Positions 7,637 to 14,269 of a stretch of DNA of 14,269 nt are shown one piece after another. Made by a program: the position numbers and the translations under genes. The notes beneath the pieces are model-generated. The model was not told the DNA's origin and did not search any database. It worked only from the letters and a program-made list of their open reading frames with translations. This DNA is from Bacillota bacterium (lineage in GTDB: Bacteria; Bacillota; Proteinivoracia; UBA4975), in assembly GCA_012727415.1 (NCBI GenBank), contig JAAYHI010000083.1, forward strand, positions 1 to 14,269, given 5' to 3'. How positions within the stretch are numbered: the stretch's first letter is position 1; every line of letters starts with the position of its first letter.

Positions 7637-7665
7637 ATTTTAACACGAATTTTTTTTAATGGCAA
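7637..7665 (-). promoter_or_regulatory. Sigma-A-type promoter of the OLE RNA-oapA-dxs-tlyA transcript
   Basis: On the minus strand TTGCCA (7665-7660) is separated by exactly 17 nt from TAAAAT (7642-7637). That is 5 of 6 matches to each consensus hexamer at optimal spacing, in an A/T-rich setting. Transcription would begin near 7630-7632, about 12 nt before the GGTGGTG that pairs with the RNA's 3' end. The promoter explains how OLE can be expressed although the plus-strand lipoprotein gene separates it from the ispA operon. Confidence 0.7.
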
Positions 7666-7779
7666 TGTTACAAACTTGGAAATTTGGTTTTTTTATCTTC
7701 CCATTAATGGTTATAAAAAGCAGGACAATCAATGCTGGCTGCGGAATAAATAATATATTTCGCTAGAGGGGGAATGTTC

Positions 7780-9006
7780 ATGAGACGGGCATCATGCCTT
7801 TTCCTGTCATTGCTGTTATTACTGATGACTTTTACTTTGGCTGCATGCCTGGAACGGGATACTTTGCCTTACATCCCGCCAGTGACTAAGCTGAGCAACA
7901 ATATAAAAATCACTGTCGACCCCAGAGTTGAGCTGATTGCCATCGTCCAGTATTTAAGTCAGTATAATCAACTGATGACTGCAGCGGAATTTAGCTACCG
8001 CTCCGATGTGGATACATATTTTCACCAATACCGGAACCATGAGGCTGTAACCATGTATGACAAAATGACGAAAACCGGGTTTATCTTCAGCACTCCCGCC
8101 ACCTTTGCTTTGGGGCTGACTGACAGTTTATATCTGGATGACTCTGTGCACATTGCCGACCACGTTGTCACCGGCGGCGGCGGCAAAGAGCAATTAAAGC
8201 AATTTGCCCGGGCTTTGCGGGAATTTTGCCGGGACAGTAAATATGCAAATTTTTTCAATGCCCATGAAGATTATTACCGGGACAATCTCCTCCAGGTGGC
8301 AGCGATTCTGGGAGAGACAGACTACATTACCGAGCTGCAGGATTACTATGGCATGGAGTACCAATCCTTTACCATCATTCCAGTACCCCTGTACGGCGGC
8401 GGCGGGGGATTTGGCCCCAATATAGAACGGATGGACAGGGTTGATGCCTACTGCATCTTACTCCCCTTTGACGATGAGACCAGTGGAGATGTGCCTGTCT
8501 ACGGCAACAAGGATGTCTTGAAGTTACTCCTGCGCCATGAATTCAGCCACAGCTTTGTCAACAGAATAACCAATATGCATATGGATGAAGTGGCGCAATA
8601 TGAGCATTTGCTGGCCCCGATAAGAGAAGAAATGGAAGACCTCAACTACGGCACCTGGGTTACCTGCCTCAATGAACATATTGTGCGGGCAGTAACGGTC
8701 AGGCTGGCCTATGCCGACAGCCCCCGGGAAGGCAGCAAAGCCCTGGACAGAGAACTGAGTGAGGGCTTTATCTACACCAAGGTGCTGACAGAAGCCCTGA
8801 AGGAGTACGAGGACAACAGGGATACATACCCCGACTTCATCTCCTTCTACCCCAGGCTCCTGGAAGCGTTAGGGAAGCACGGGGACGGTTCTGCTGCTTC
8901 CAATGCTTCCAAAGGGGAATCAGCCAAAGCTAACAGGCCTCAGGCCTGTTTTTGTTATTCCCCCCTGCCGGCCAGGTATTGGGCCAGTTCCGCCAGGAGG
9001 GTATAA
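7780..9006 (+). CDS. DUF4932-like lipoprotein with an HExxH metallopeptidase motif
   Basis: A 408-aa predicted lipoprotein, the only plus-strand gene. Its N-terminus has basic residues, a long leucine-rich core and a LAAC lipobox with Cys23, so it should be lipid-anchored outside the cell membrane. A zinc-protease-like HEFSH motif sits at 253-257 in the context LLRHEFSHSFVN. A glutamate in NEHIVRA about 46 residues later (E299) is a candidate third ligand. This fits DUF4932, whose substrate is unknown to me. Start: ATG 7774 lies 1 nt from the GAGGGGG site; ATG 7780 at 7 nt is better. The last 25 codons run through a terminator hairpin and overlap ispA by 52 nt, so the true C-terminus may be near 8930 (see finding). 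In the 7633-7779 gap I see the OLE promoter but no confident promoter for this gene. Confidence 0.75.
   Translation: MRRASCLFLSLLLLLMTFTLAACLERDTLPYIPPVTKLSNNIKITVDPRVELIAIVQYLSQYNQLMTAAEFSYRSDVDTYFHQYRNHEAVTMYDKMTKTGFIFSTPATFALGLTDSLYLDDSVHIADHVVTGGGGKEQLKQFARALREFCRDSKYANFFNAHEDYYRDNLLQVAAILGETDYITELQDYYGMEYQSFTIIPVPLYGGGGGFGPNIERMDRVDAYCILLPFDDETSGDVPVYGNKDVLKLLLRHEFSHSFVNRITNMHMDEVAQYEHLLAPIREEMEDLNYGTWVTCLNEHIVRAVTVRLAYADSPREGSKALDRELSEGFIYTKVLTEALKEYEDNRDTYPDFISFYPRLLEALGKHGDGSAASNASKGESAKANRPQACFCYSPLPARYWASSARRV
8932..8953 (+). terminator. Intrinsic terminator of the plus-strand lipoprotein gene
   Basis: AACAGGCC and GGCCTGTT (8932-8939, 8943-8950) form an 8-bp stem with a 3-nt loop, followed by five T counted from the stem end, then GTT. 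An out-of-frame TAA at 8931-8933 touches the stem base. Read on the minus strand the hairpin is not followed by a T-run, so it is not a good terminator for ispA. It lies inside the predicted reading frame of the lipoprotein gene. Confidence 0.85.
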
Positions 9007-9830
9007 TCCCCCTCCAGATTGTGCAAAGCCCGGATTGCCCTTGCAGTTTCTGCGGCAAGCATTATCCTTGCCCCCTCCAGTCCATGGACTGTAACGAAGG
9101 TATCCTTGCCCTTTTTTGCGTCGCTGCCTGGATTCTTGCCTATTTGATCAACAGTGCCTGTGGCATCAAGGATGTCGTCGGCGATTTGATAGGCCAGTCC
9201 CAGAGAATCTGCATACTGAGTGAGGCCGTGAATAACTCTGGTACTCGCTCCCGCGACAATGGCGCCAATGCGCACTGCAGCCTTGATTAAGGCACCGGTT
9301 TTGCACCTATGGATGTCATTTACCAGGGAAGCCTCCTTCTTCCCCTCTTCAATGTCCATAGCCTGGCCTGCCACCATGCCGGCGGGCCCAGCTGCCTTAG
9401 CCAGCTCGGCCACTGCTGCCAGCCGCAACTGGGGCTCCTCCTGTCTGCCCTTGGCAGTGACAGTGAAAGCGTGGGTCAGGAGGGCATCGCCAGCCAGAAT
9501 CGCCATGGCTTCACCAAAGACTTTGTGGTTGGAAGGCTTGCCCCGGCGCAGGTCGTCGTCATCCATGGCGGGCAGGTCGTCGTGTACCAGGGAGTATGTA
9601 TGCACCATTTCCAAGGCGACGGCATATGGCAAGGCGGCATCAGGTGTTCCGCCGCAAGTCTCGGCAGCAGCGAAAAGCAGTATGGGGCGCAGGCGCTTTC
9701 CGCCTGCATACAGACTGTATTCCATGGCTTCCAACAACTTATGGGGACAACTGTCGGGATGGGGCAAAAAATCCTTGAGTTTCTGATTAAAATACTCTCG
9801 GCGGGCAGCCATATACTCCTGGATGGTCAC
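8955..9830 (-). CDS. ispA: Farnesyl diphosphate synthase (polyprenyl synthetase)
   Basis: A 291-aa trans-prenyltransferase that condenses IPP with DMAPP/GPP to farnesyl diphosphate, the precursor of quinones and the undecaprenyl carrier. Motifs are complete: GGKRLRP at 43-49, the first Asp-rich motif DDLPAMD at 84-90 and the second DDILD at 218-222. The DDxxxxD spacing of the first motif with an aromatic Tyr (Y79) five residues before it is the eubacterial FPP-synthase signature, arguing against a longer-chain product. Start: GTG at 9830, overlapping the xseB stop as GTGA, with GGAG about 8 nt upstream; B. subtilis IspA is 296 aa. It is the last gene of the nfnAB-folD-xseAB-ispA operon. I see no good minus-strand terminator after it, and its end overlaps the convergent lipoprotein frame. 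Confidence 0.95.
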   Translation of the reverse strand: MTIQEYMAARREYFNQKLKDFLPHPDSCPHKLLEAMEYSLYAGGKRLRPILLFAAAETCGGTPDAALPYAVALEMVHTYSLVHDDLPAMDDDDLRRGKPSNHKVFGEAMAILAGDALLTHAFTVTAKGRQEEPQLRLAAVAELAKAAGPAGMVAGQAMDIEEGKKEASLVNDIHRCKTGALIKAAVRIGAIVAGASTRVIHGLTQYADSLGLAYQIADDILDATGTVDQIGKNPGSDAKKGKDTFVTVHGLEGARIMLAAETARAIRALHNLEGDYTLLAELAQYLAGRGE

Positions 9831-10027
9831 TGCTGTTCTCCATGGATATTAAGCTGCTCTAATTTCTGCTCCGCCTCTTTCAGCTGCTTATCACAGGTGC
9901 GAACCAGGCTGATGCCCTCTTCAAACAATTTCAGGGCCTCTTCCAGGTCGGCATCGCCAGCCTCAAGGCTGGCGACGATTTCCTCCAGTCTGGCTAAAGC
10001 GTCTTCAAATTTCATTTCCTTTTCCAT
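9827..10027 (-). CDS. xseB: Exodeoxyribonuclease VII small subunit
   Basis: A 66-aa acidic, fully helical protein with the XseB pattern: FEDALARLEEIVASLEAGD, then EEALKLFEEGISLVRTCDKQL. Several XseB copies wrap around the XseA C-terminus to form exonuclease VII, which degrades single-stranded DNA into acid-soluble oligonucleotides. The ATG at 10027 has GGAGGG 7 nt upstream and lies inside the end of xseA (23-nt overlap). Its stop overlaps the ispA GTG. Such tight overlap suggests coupled synthesis with XseA. Confidence 0.95.
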   Translation of the reverse strand: MEKEMKFEDALARLEEIVASLEAGDADLEEALKLFEEGISLVRTCDKQLKEAEQKLEQLNIHGEQQ

Positions 10028-11231
10028 CTTCTAACCCTCCCACTGCCAGTATAGTGGCCTGAGCCTGGCCATCCTGAAACTGGATGACGACTCCTTTGCC
10101 CGGCATTAGCTGGCTGGTACTTTTTATTATGCCCTTTTCGTCGCGAACCAGGGTAAACCCACGGCTGAAAACAGACATCGGGTTGAGATCCGCCACACGA
10201 GAAGCAATCCCTGCCAGGCCGTGACGTCGCTGTTCTAGCAGGCGGGCAAAGGCGGTTTTCAGCCGATGAACGGTTATATCCAGACTTTGGCGAGGCTGTA
10301 AGAGAAGCTGCAGCGGCCGGGATAACACGGGACGGCTGGCAAGGGTGTGCAGTGTCCGCCGCCGGCTTGCGGCGACGGCATTGACAGCTGCCGCCAGCCG
10401 CTTTTGCAGCTGCACCAAATTTGCCGCCAGGTTCTTAGCATCAGGAACTACGAGGCGGGCTGCGGCAGTCGGTGTGGCTGCCCGGGCATCGGCGACAAAG
10501 TCGCAAATAGTAAAATCAGTTTCGTGGCCGACGGCGCTGACAATTGGCACAGGGGATGCGGCCACCGCCCGGGCTACTTTTTCTTCGTTAAACACCCACA
10601 GCTCTTCTAAAGAGCCCCCGCCTCTGGTGATGACAATAACATCAGGATGGCGTCTGTACAGGCTTTCCAGTGCCTCCAGCACCGAATCTGCACCCTTTTC
10701 CCCCTGCACAATCGCAGGAGCCAGCTCAAATGTCACTGGCCATCCCAGCTGGGAGGCAGTAACCAATAAGTCCTGGAGGGCTGCAGCCTGGGGAGATGTC
10801 ACCACGCCAACCCGCCGGGGGTAAGCCGGGAGAGGGCGTTTCCGTTCCGGCGCAAAGAGGCCTTCCCGTTTCAGTTTCTCCTTGAGCTGGGCAAAAGCCA
10901 GGGCAAGGGCGCCCTGGCCCGCAGGTTCCATAGCATAGGCATTGAGCTGATAATTCCCGCCCTTTTTATATACCACCACATCCCCCCGCAAATAGACATG
11001 CTGTCCGTTTTCGGGGACAAAGGGCAGGCGCCTGTTCCAGGTGTGAAACATTACACCTTTAATGCTGCTGTCCTTGTCTTTAAGGGTAAAGTACATATGG
11101 CCAGAACTGTGGTGGACAAAGTTGGACAATTCCCCTGCCACTGTTACATCAATGAGCTGAGGATCCCCCTGAATGGCCCTGCTGATGCGGTCTGTCAGCT
11201 CGCTTACAGTCAGGGGCACACTCACCGGCAT
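10005..11231 (-). CDS. xseA: Exodeoxyribonuclease VII large subunit
   Basis: A 408-aa catalytic subunit of exonuclease VII. An N-terminal OB-fold (about residues 5-103, with VAGELSNFVHHSSGHMYFTLKD) binds single-stranded DNA. The catalytic domain follows with RVGVVTSPQAAALQD (140-154), RGGGSLEELWVFN (203-215) and SAVGHETDFTICDFVADARAATPTAAA (232-258), which hold the conserved Asp/His residues. The long helical C-terminus (about 265-370) is where XseB attaches. It is somewhat shorter than B. subtilis XseA (448) but has all motifs. The ATG at 11231 overlaps the folD stop by 10 nt without a strong ribosome binding site, so re-initiation after folD is likely; a GTG at 11225 is an alternative. Confidence 0.95.
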   Translation of the reverse strand: MPVSVPLTVSELTDRISRAIQGDPQLIDVTVAGELSNFVHHSSGHMYFTLKDKDSSIKGVMFHTWNRRLPFVPENGQHVYLRGDVVVYKKGGNYQLNAYAMEPAGQGALALAFAQLKEKLKREGLFAPERKRPLPAYPRRVGVVTSPQAAALQDLLVTASQLGWPVTFELAPAIVQGEKGADSVLEALESLYRRHPDVIVITRGGGSLEELWVFNEEKVARAVAASPVPIVSAVGHETDFTICDFVADARAATPTAAARLVVPDAKNLAANLVQLQKRLAAAVNAVAASRRRTLHTLASRPVLSRPLQLLLQPRQSLDITVHRLKTAFARLLEQRRHGLAGIASRVADLNPMSVFSRGFTLVRDEKGIIKSTSQLMPGKGVVIQFQDGQAQATILAVGGLEDGKGNEI

Positions 11232-12070
11232 CTTTGGGCGGCAACTAATGTGTTTTTTAGCAGCATGGTAATTGTCATTGGCCCCACGCCGCCGGGAACG
11301 GGAGTAAGATGGCCGGCAACTGCCTGGGCACTTTCAAAGTCCACGTCGCCCACCAATTTGCCATCAACTCTGTTGATTCCCACGTCGATTACCACTGCCC
11401 CGGGCTTAATCATCTCGCCGGTGATAAAATTCGGGCGCCCAACTGCCACTACCAGCACATCAGCCTGACGGGTAATGGCCCCCAAGTCAGCGGTGCGGGA
11501 ATGGCAGATTGTCACAGTGGCATGTTGTTGCAGCAAAAGCATGGCAACGGGTTTGCCGACAATATTGCTGCGGCCAACTACTACTGCGTGTTTCCCCTGG
11601 AGGGAAACGCCGGCATCAGCCAGCAGTTCCATGATGCCATGGGGAGTGCAGGGAATAAAACTCTCCTGGCCGATAAAGAGGTTCCCGGCATTCATGGGAT
11701 GGAAACCGTCCACGTCCTTGCGGGGATCAATGGCATTGAGGACTTTGAGCTCATCAATATGCCCCGGCAGGGGAAGCTGCACGAGAATGCCGTGGATTTT
11801 ATTGTCCTTGTTGAGTTTGTCCACTAAGTTCAGCAGTTCAGCTTCTGATGTCGTGGCGGCGAGACGGTAAACCTCAGAATACATTCCCGCCTTGACAGTG
11901 GACTTTTCCTTGCTGCGGACATAGGTATGGGACGCCGGGTCGTCACCCACCAAAACCACCGCCAGGCCGGGAGTAATCCTGGTCTCACTTATAAACCTGG
12001 CAACATCTTCTGTCAGCTGTTGACGTATTTTTTTGCTGACGGCCTTGCCGTCGATTATTGTTGCAGCCAA
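11222..12070 (-). CDS. folD: Methylenetetrahydrofolate dehydrogenase / methenyltetrahydrofolate cyclohydrolase
   Basis: A 282-aa bifunctional enzyme interconverting 5,10-methylene- and 10-formyl-tetrahydrofolate with NADP(H), serving purine/fMet synthesis and, in acetogens, the methyl branch of the Wood-Ljungdahl pathway. Seen: the YVRSK motif (Y50, catalytic K54), ILVQLPLP, DPRKDVDGFHP, the dinucleotide-binding GRSNIVGKP and the C-terminal PGGVGPMT. Start: the frame extends to an ATG at 12106, but AGGAGG lies 8 nt before a TTG at 12070, giving MAATIIDGKAVSKK and the family's usual length (B. subtilis 283); the 12 extra upstream residues are the end of nfnB read in another frame. It begins 1 nt after the nfnB stop and overlaps xseA. 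Confidence 0.96.
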   Translation of the reverse strand: MAATIIDGKAVSKKIRQQLTEDVARFISETRITPGLAVVLVGDDPASHTYVRSKEKSTVKAGMYSEVYRLAATTSEAELLNLVDKLNKDNKIHGILVQLPLPGHIDELKVLNAIDPRKDVDGFHPMNAGNLFIGQESFIPCTPHGIMELLADAGVSLQGKHAVVVGRSNIVGKPVAMLLLQQHATVTICHSRTADLGAITRQADVLVVAVGRPNFITGEMIKPGAVVIDVGINRVDGKLVGDVDFESAQAVAGHLTPVPGGVGPMTITMLLKNTLVAAQRCR

Positions 12071-12071
12071 A

Positions 12072-13478
12072 CTACTTGCCTCCTTTTTTTGCTTGGAGAT
12101 AATCATCTATGGCAGCAGCGGCAGCCTTGCCTGCCCCCATAGCCTTGATGACTGTTGCAGCACCGGTGACGACATCGCCTCCGGCAAATACTCCCGGCAT
12201 AGAAGTGGCACCTGTTCCTTCGTCGGCGATGATATTGCCCCATTTGTTTGTCTCCAGCCCCTCTGTGGTGCGGGGAATCAAGGGATTGGGCCCCTGGCCC
12301 ACGGCGACAACCACTACGTCCATGGGCAGGACAAACTCCGAGCCCTCAATTGGCATGGGACGGCGCCTGCCAGAGCTGTCGGGTTCCCCCAGTTCCATTT
12401 TGATGCATTTAATGCCGGTCACCCAACCCTTTTCATCCCCCAGGATTTCCACTGGGTTGGTAAGCAGGCAGAACTTAATGCCCTCTTCCTTTGCATGCTC
12501 AATTTCTTCGTTGCGGGCAGGCATTTCTGCTTCCGAACGGCGGTAGAGAATATACACTTCCTCAGCCCCCAGCCGCAGCGCGGTGCGGGCGGCATCCATA
12601 GCCACATTGCCTGCCCCCACCACTGCAACTCTCTTGCCGATGTGGATGGGAGTATCCCACTTGGGGAATAAATAGGCCCGCATCAGGTTTGTCCGCGTCA
12701 GGAATTCGTTGGCAGAATAGACGCCGTTGAGGTTTTCTCCCGGAATTCCCAGGAAGTATGGCAGACCGGCACCAGTGCCTACGAATACAGCTTCATAGCC
12801 TTCTTCCTGCATCAGCTCGTCGATGGTAATGGTCTTGCCCACCACCATGTTGACCTTGATTTCAACTCCCTGTTCTTTGAGGGCGTCTATCTCTTGCTGC
12901 ACAATGGATTTTGGCAGGCGGAATTCAGGAATGCCATACATCAGGACACCGCCAGGCTGATGCAAGGCTTCAAAGATTGTGACCTGGTATCCTCTTTTGA
13001 CCAATTCACCTGCTGCCGCCAAACCCGCTGGCCCGGAACCCACAATAGCTACCTTGGGGCCGGTGGGAGGAACTGGCTCTACCTTTTGCTTGCTGTGCTC
13101 AGCTGCCCAGTCGGCGGCAAACCGTTCCAGGCGGCCAATGGCTACCGGTTCATTCTTGATGCCGACAATACAGAGCTTTTCACACTGCTCTTCCTGGGGA
13201 CAGACACGGCCGCATACTGCCGGCAGACTGTTCTTATCCTTGAGAATATCAATGGCACCCTGAAAATCTTCTTCTTTAATTTTCCCAATGAAGCCGGGGA
13301 TATCTATGCCTACCGGACAGCCGGCAACACATCTTGGAACCTTGCACTGCAGGCAGCGCTTAGCTTCCTCGATAGCAGTTTCAACTGAATATCCGTAGGG
13401 GACCTCGTCAAAGTTCTTTATTCTCTCTTCTGCTGGCTGGGCTGGCATGGGATGTTTGCGGGTCTTTTTCTCAGACAT
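12072..13478 (-). CDS. nfnB: Nfn subunit B / NADPH-dependent glutamate synthase small-subunit-like oxidoreductase
   Basis: A 468-aa flavoprotein of the GltD family. The N-terminal domain carries two four-cysteine clusters for [4Fe-4S] centres (C42, C45, C50, C54 and C89, C93, C99, C103). An FAD Rossmann motif GSGPAG is at 147-152, a second nucleotide-binding motif VAVVGAGNVAMD near 285, and the FAD-closing GVFAGGDVVTGAATVI near the C-terminus. With NfnA next door it should form the electron-bifurcating NADH-dependent reduced ferredoxin:NADP+ oxidoreductase, in which NfnB holds the bifurcating FAD and the NADP(H) site. Databases often label such genes gltA, but no large glutamate synthase subunit is in view. 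The ATG at 13478 overlaps the nfnA stop by 1 nt (TAATG), with AGGAGG upstream. folD follows. Confidence 0.93.
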   Translation of the reverse strand: MSEKKTRKHPMPAQPAEERIKNFDEVPYGYSVETAIEEAKRCLQCKVPRCVAGCPVGIDIPGFIGKIKEEDFQGAIDILKDKNSLPAVCGRVCPQEEQCEKLCIVGIKNEPVAIGRLERFAADWAAEHSKQKVEPVPPTGPKVAIVGSGPAGLAAAGELVKRGYQVTIFEALHQPGGVLMYGIPEFRLPKSIVQQEIDALKEQGVEIKVNMVVGKTITIDELMQEEGYEAVFVGTGAGLPYFLGIPGENLNGVYSANEFLTRTNLMRAYLFPKWDTPIHIGKRVAVVGAGNVAMDAARTALRLGAEEVYILYRRSEAEMPARNEEIEHAKEEGIKFCLLTNPVEILGDEKGWVTGIKCIKMELGEPDSSGRRRPMPIEGSEFVLPMDVVVVAVGQGPNPLIPRTTEGLETNKWGNIIADEGTGATSMPGVFAGGDVVTGAATVIKAMGAGKAAAAAIDDYLQAKKGGK

Positions 13479-14269
13479 TATTCTCTAACCTCCTGCTCCT
13501 TGTCTTTGTACATCGAAAGCCGACGCATTTGCTCATCAAAGTCCAGGAGATGGGCGTCAAAGGCGGGGCCGTCAACACATGTGAATTTTACTTCGCCCCC
13601 CACCGTAACCCGGCAGCCGCCACACATTCCTGTCCCATCCACCATTAGTGAATTGAGGCTGACCAGGGTCTTTATCTGATGCTTGCGGGTCAAATCCGCC
13701 ACCGCCTTCATCATGGGGATGGGCCCGACAGCAATGACAAAATCAATGGGCTGACCCTCGGCGATAAGCTGCTCCAAAATCGTGGTGACAAAGCCCTTGG
13801 TACCTTTGCTGCCGTCATCAGTGGCCACGTAGAGCTTATCGCTGACTTTTTGCATTTCCTCTTCAAAAAACAGCAGTTCTTCGGTGCGGGCACCGATAAT
13901 TGAAGTGACGTGGTAACCCTTCTCATGAAGGCTCTTGGCCTCTGGGTAGACCGGGGCAACGCCAACGCCGCCGCCAATGCAGACGGCGTACTTGCCCTGG
14001 GGATGTTCGGTAGGTTCCCCCAAGGGACCTACGAGGTCGGGAATGGAATCCCCTTGCTGGAACTTAGACAGCAGTTCTGTTGACTTGCCTACAACCTGAA
14101 ACACCAGGGTGATGGTTCCCTGCTGCCGGTCATAATCTGCTATGGTCAGAGGGATCCTTTCCCCCTCTTCGCGGACCTTTAAGATAATGAACTGACCGGG
14201 ATGTGCCCGACGAGCGATTAATGGTGCGTCGACGATAAATTGAATTAGTGAAGGAGCCAGGTCTTTTCT
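13478..14269 (-). CDS. nfnA: Nfn subunit A / ferredoxin-NADP+ reductase-like subunit, 5' end cut
   Basis: 263 codons are visible up to the window edge without a start, beginning RKDLAPSLIQFIVDAPLIA. The family is about 275-280 aa, so only some 10-15 residues are missing. An internal GTG at 14104 is not the start, since the conserved PGQF...GERIPLTIADYD flavin-binding region lies upstream of it. Order: FAD-binding beta barrel (PGQF, RIPLTIADYD), NAD(H) domain (GGGVGVAPVYP), and a C-terminal [2Fe-2S] site with D211, C216, C219 and C231 in visible numbering. The Asp in place of the first Cys of PyrK-type proteins agrees with the Asp/three-Cys ligation reported for Nfn. This subunit oxidises NADH and passes electrons to NfnB. 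It was formerly annotated as sulfide dehydrogenase subunit. Confidence 0.92.
   Translation of the reverse strand, partial: RKDLAPSLIQFIVDAPLIARRAHPGQFIILKVREEGERIPLTIADYDRQQGTITLVFQVVGKSTELLSKFQQGDSIPDLVGPLGEPTEHPQGKYAVCIGGGVGVAPVYPEAKSLHEKGYHVTSIIGARTEELLFFEEEMQKVSDKLYVATDDGSKGTKGFVTTILEQLIAEGQPIDFVIAVGPIPMMKAVADLTRKHQIKTLVSLNSLMVDGTGMCGGCRVTVGGEVKFTCVDGPAFDAHLLDFDEQMRRLSMYKDKEQEVRE

Noticed and set aside
7666..7779. Promoter for the plus-strand lipoprotein gene (TATAAA in the 7705-7720 region, TAATAT at 7751)
   Set aside because: Neither -10-like box has an acceptable -35 partner at normal spacing, so I make no call.
8903..8920. Programmed -1 frameshift at the AAAGGGG tract of the lipoprotein gene
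   Set aside because: In the reading frame used, the heptamer C AAA GGG does not fit the X XXY YYZ slippery rule; a simple indel is more likely.
8932..8953. Use of the hairpin as a bidirectional terminator for ispA
   Set aside because: In the minus direction the stem is followed by AGCTTTGG and not a T-run, so I do not count it for ispA.
1..14269. CRISPR arrays, tRNA/rRNA genes, insertion sequences or phage genes
   Set aside because: No regularly spaced repeats, tRNA-like or rRNA-like sequence, transposase motifs or flanking duplications were seen by eye.

Overview
The window is a housekeeping gene cluster from a spore-forming Firmicute, most likely an anaerobic Clostridia-type organism. The case rests on four points: the start of spoIVB at the left edge; the recognisable Gram-positive order folD-xseA-xseB-ispA ... 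dxs-tlyA-nadK-recN-spoIVB; the strong AGGAGG-type ribosome binding sites with frequent TTG starts; and a flavin-based Nfn transhydrogenase typical of strict anaerobes. Base composition looks like mid-50s % GC by eye. The species cannot be named from the sequence alone.

Layout, in the direction of transcription (nearly everything is on the minus strand, so right to left): nfnA (5' end cut by the window edge), nfnB/gltA, folD, xseA, xseB and ispA form one tightly packed operon with overlapping or near-abutting genes. A single plus-strand gene then interrupts it: a lipoprotein with a DUF4932-like HExxH domain, convergent with ispA. Next, on the minus strand, is a roughly 600-nt stretch without convincing ORFs, preceded by a good sigma-A-type promoter and followed at once by a 189-aa membrane protein. 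I read this pair as the OLE RNA and its partner OapA. dxs and tlyA follow, overlapping; after an intrinsic terminator come a 165-aa membrane-tethered protein of unknown function, nadK and recN, with a second terminator after recN. Finally spoIVB begins behind its own candidate sigma-G promoter and runs off the left edge.

How the genes fit together: Dxs (entry into the MEP pathway) and IspA (farnesyl diphosphate synthesis) make isoprenoids. NadK makes NADP+, Nfn makes NADPH from NADH plus reduced ferredoxin, and FolD and the MEP pathway use NADP(H). XseA/XseB and RecN handle DNA repair, TlyA modifies RNA, and SpoIVB signals late in sporulation. OLE/OapA is a membrane ribonucleoprotein known to sit in this isoprenoid/DNA-repair neighbourhood in anaerobic and extremophilic Firmicutes.

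The most notable points are the OLE-OapA locus with its own promoter, the inserted oppositely oriented lipoprotein gene whose reading frame runs through its own terminator, the degenerate-nuclease-like membrane protein upstream of nadK, and the direct nfnAB-folD linkage.
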